Assembly (NCBI RefSeq): GCF_029227915.1
Contig: NC_079881.1
Span: forward strand, 29,303,501 to 29,367,500
DNA: 64,000 nucleotides
Reading direction: 5' to 3'
Source of the DNA: Hydractinia symbiolongicarpus
Lineage: Eukaryota > Cnidaria > Hydrozoa > Anthoathecata > Hydractiniidae
The position numbers and the translations under genes are program-made. Under the pieces are notes generated by a model. It had not been told where the DNA came from. It did no database searches and worked only from the letters and a program-made list of their open reading frames with translations. Each line of letters begins with the position of its first letter. The stretch's first letter is position 1. Below are positions 61,301 through 64,000 of the stretch, piece by piece.

Positions 61301-64000
61301 GTGTCACATATTCGTACCAACATGTATTTAGCGATATTTTTTTGATATTAATAGGTTGCATCGCTTTTAACAATGAAACGATTGACTGTGGGACTTAATT
61401 GAACTAACTTTGGACTGTGACCTAATAAAGGTGATAAATGAGAAAATTGGACTCCTAGAAATAACATTCTTCTCAATTTGACATGATTGCCGGAACTCAG
61501 CGATTACACTGGGCGCTGTGGTAGCACTTCATTTAAAAACTTAGATTAAAAAGTCATTTTTTACTGTGGGACCAATCCTAGCCGTTATCGCGCGCTGAAA
61601 AAATATCGACAGTTTCATAAACTACATTTCATTGACTTTCTAACGGTGCCAGTCCGTTTGAGTTACAACGGTTGGGTCACCTATTCGTACCAACATGTGT
61701 TTAGCAACGATTTTCTGATATTACTAGGTTGCGTCGCTTTTAACAATGAAACGATTGACTGTGGGACTTACTTGAACTAACTTTGGACTGTGACCTGATA
61801 AATGTGATAAATGAGACAATTGGACTCCAAGAAATAACATTCTTCTTAATTTGACATGATTGCCGGAACTCAGGGATTACACTGGGCGCTGTGGTACCAC
61901 TTCATTTAAAAACTTAGATTAATAAGTCATTTTTTACTGTGGGACCAATCCTAGCCGTTATCGCGCGCTGAAGAAATAGCGACAGTTTCAAAAACTACAT
62001 TTTATTGACTTTCTAATGGTGTCAGTCCGTTTGAGTTACAACGGTTGTGTCACATATTCGTACCAACATGTATTTAGCGATATTTTTTTTGATATTACTA
62101 GGTTGCATCGCTTTTACCAATGAAACGATTGACTGTGGGACTTAATTGAACTAACTTTGGACTGTGACCTTATAAATGTGATGAATGAGAAAATTGGACT
62201 CCAAGAAATAACATTCTTCTTAATTTGACGTAATTGCCGGAACTCAGGAATTACACTGGGCGCTGTGGTACCACTTCATTAAAAAACTTAGATTAATAAG
62301 TCATTTTTTACTGTGGGACCAATCCTAGCCGTTATCGCGCGCTGAAGAAATAGCGACAGTTTCAAAAACTACATTTTATTGACTTTCTAATGGTGTCAGT
62401 CCGTTTGAGTTACAAGTGTTTTGTCACATATTCGTACCAACATGTATTTAGCGATATATTTTTTGATATTACTAGGTTGCATCGCTTTTACCAATGAAAC
62501 GATTGACTGTGGGACTTAATTGAACTAACTTTGGACTGTGACCTAATAAATGTGATAAATGAGAAAATTGGACTCCAAGAAATAACATTCTTCTCAATTT
62601 GACATGATTGCCGGAACTCAGGGATTACACTGGGCGCTGTGGTACCACTTCATTTAAAAACTTAGATTAATAAGTCATTTTTTACAGTGGGACCAATCCT
62701 AGCCGTTATCGCGCGCTGAAGAAATAGCGACAGTTTCAAAAACTACATTTTATTGACTTTTTAAAGGTGTCAGTCCGTTTGAGTTACAACGGTTGTGTCA
62801 CATATTCGTACCAACATGTATTTAGCGATATTTTTTTGATATTAATAGGTTGCATCGCTTTTAACAATGAAACGATTGACTGTGGGACTTAATTGAACTA
62901 ACTTTGGACTGTGACCTAATAAAGGTGATAAATGAGAAAATTGGACTCCTAGAAATAACATTCTTCTCAATTTGACATGATTGCTGGAACTCAGCGATTA
63001 CACTGGGCGCTGTGGTAGCACTTCATTTAAAAACTTAGATTAAAAAGTCATTTTTTACTGTGGGAATAATCCTAGCCGTTATCGCGCGCTGAAGAAATAT
63101 CGACAGTTTCATAAACCACATTTCATTGACTTTCTAACGGTGCCAGTCCGTTTGAGTTACAACGGTTGGGTCACCTATTCGTACCAACATGTGTTTAGCA
63201 ACGATTTTCTGATATTACTAGGTTGCGTCGCTTTTAACAATGAAACGATTGACTGTGGGACTTAATTGAACTATCTTTGGACTGTGACCTGATAAATGTG
63301 ATAAATGAGACAATTGGACTCCACGAAATAACATTCTTCTTAATTTGACATGATTGCCGGAACTCAGGGATTACACTGGGCGCTGTGGTACCACTTCATT
63401 TAAAAACTTAGATTAATAAGTCATTTTTTACTGTGGGACCAATCCTAGCCGTTATCGCGCGCTGAAGAAATGGCGACAGTTTCAAAAACTACATTTTATT
63501 GACTTTCTAATGGTGTCAGTCCGTTTTAGTTACAACGGTTGTGTCACATATTCGTACCAACATGTATTTGGGCGATATTTGTTTTGATATTACTAGGTTG
63601 CATCGCTTTTACCAATGAAACGATTGACTGTGGGACTTAATTGAACTAACTTTGGACTGTGACCTAATAAATGTGATAAATGAGAAAATTGGACTCCAAG
63701 AAATAACATTCTTCTCAATTTGACATGATTGCCGGAACTCAGGGATTACACTGGGCGCTGTGGTACCACTTCATTTAAAAACTTAGATTAATAAGTCATT
63801 TTTTACAGTGGGACCAATCCTAGCCGTTATCGCGCGCTGAAGAAATAGCGACAGTTTCAAAAACTACATTTTATTGACTTTTTAAAGGTGTCAGTCCGTT
63901 TGAGTTACAACGGTTGTGTCACATATTCGTACCAACATGTATTTAGCGATATTTTTTTGATATTAATAGGTTGCATCGCTTTTAACAATGAAACGATTGA
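58387..64000 (+). repeat. Long-monomer-only block with 2615 and 1494-bp repeats
   Basis: Units start at 58387, 58760, 59133, 59507, 59880, 60254, 60628, 61002, 61375, 61748, 62122, 62496, 62869, 63242, 63617 and 63990. All are 373-375 bp; no 345-bp unit is present. A marker at unit ends (TGTGTTTAGCAACGATTTTC, then GGTTGCGTCGC) occurs before 59133, 61748 and 63242, giving spacings of 2615 bp (seven units) and 1494 bp (four units). Many units end in CTTTTACCAATG instead of CTTTTAACAATG. Confidence 0.85.

Larger units (their letters stand above)
11607..64000 (+). repeat. Satellite array, right block (~372 and 345-bp monomers)
   Basis: This continues the left block in the same phase and orientation, and no gene or other mobile element was seen in it. 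Unit starts in the first part are 11866, 12239, 12612, 12985, 13357, 13730, 14102, 14447, 14819, 15164, 15509; later anchors include 20249, 25456, 30320, 35444, 40215, 45021, 50411, 55174, 60254 and 63990. Most units are 372-375 bp, three are 379 bp (29224, 32880 and 42055, from an extra AACTAT before the next unit), and 31 are 345 bp. The window ends 11 bp into a unit, so the array runs on beyond it. Open frames inside it (for example 36808-37008 minus, 47759-47947 plus) are chance products of the repeat. Confidence 0.97.

Noticed and set aside
11607-64000. A second mobile element or unique gene hidden in the right array block
   Set aside because: Unit starts could be followed through the whole block with no foreign stretch; the only irregularities are the truncations and chimeras listed.

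Overview
The window is a eukaryotic satellite-DNA array that carries one nearly intact non-LTR retrotransposon (LINE). No bacterial, organellar or conventional single-copy gene was found. The LINE has an ORF1 with an SGNH/esterase-like domain and an ORF2 with APE endonuclease and reverse transcriptase. This is the CR1/L2-like layout common in cnidarians, molluscs and other aquatic invertebrates. With the AT-rich base composition, an invertebrate animal is the best guess; the species cannot be named from the sequence.

Layout. Positions 1-6796 and 11607-64000 are one head-to-tail array of about 162 units, all in the same orientation. Almost every unit begins with GAAACGATTGACTGTGGGAC or a variant. 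There are two length classes: long (about 372-375 bp, with three 379-bp units) and short (exactly 345 bp, 32 copies). Short units lack a 28-bp block. Sequence variants are shared between units at fixed distances, so the array is built from higher-order repeats (HORs): a 2583-bp heptamer (373-4540), a 1117-bp trimer (3701-5690), a 1491-bp tetramer (around the LINE), seven copies of a 1092-bp trimer (15509-23151), a 2304-bp duplication (23152-27090), a roughly 1465-bp tetramer inside a 3656-bp decamer (27384-35098), an 1840-bp pentamer (38375-42000), a 1466-bp tetramer (44646-47577), overlapping 1464 and 2554-bp duplications (51875-56261), and 2615/1494-bp repeats of only long units (58387-64000). 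Truncated or chimeric units mark recombination points at about 23522, 25825, 33740, 49738 and 57980.

The LINE (6797-11606) splits one 372-bp monomer without loss of target DNA and with at most a 2-bp target duplication. Its 5' leader is about 17 nt and ends in GAAGATGGCGGC, a perfect match to the TISU/YY1 motif. ORF1 (6814-8205) is followed in the same frame by ORF2 (open 8206-11211). The two are separated by one TGA, and ORF2 has no ATG before its endonuclease active site. The 3' UTR holds a long inverted repeat, an AATAAA, five AATT units and a short poly-A. A matching empty site lies at 13097/13098 in the neighbouring HOR copy, so the insertion looks younger than that duplication.

How the parts work together: ORF1 probably binds or escorts the element RNA, and ORF2 nicks DNA and reverse-transcribes. 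The satellite is the passive target. Its head-to-tail HOR structure resembles centromeric or other heterochromatic satellite, but the sequence alone does not prove a centromere.
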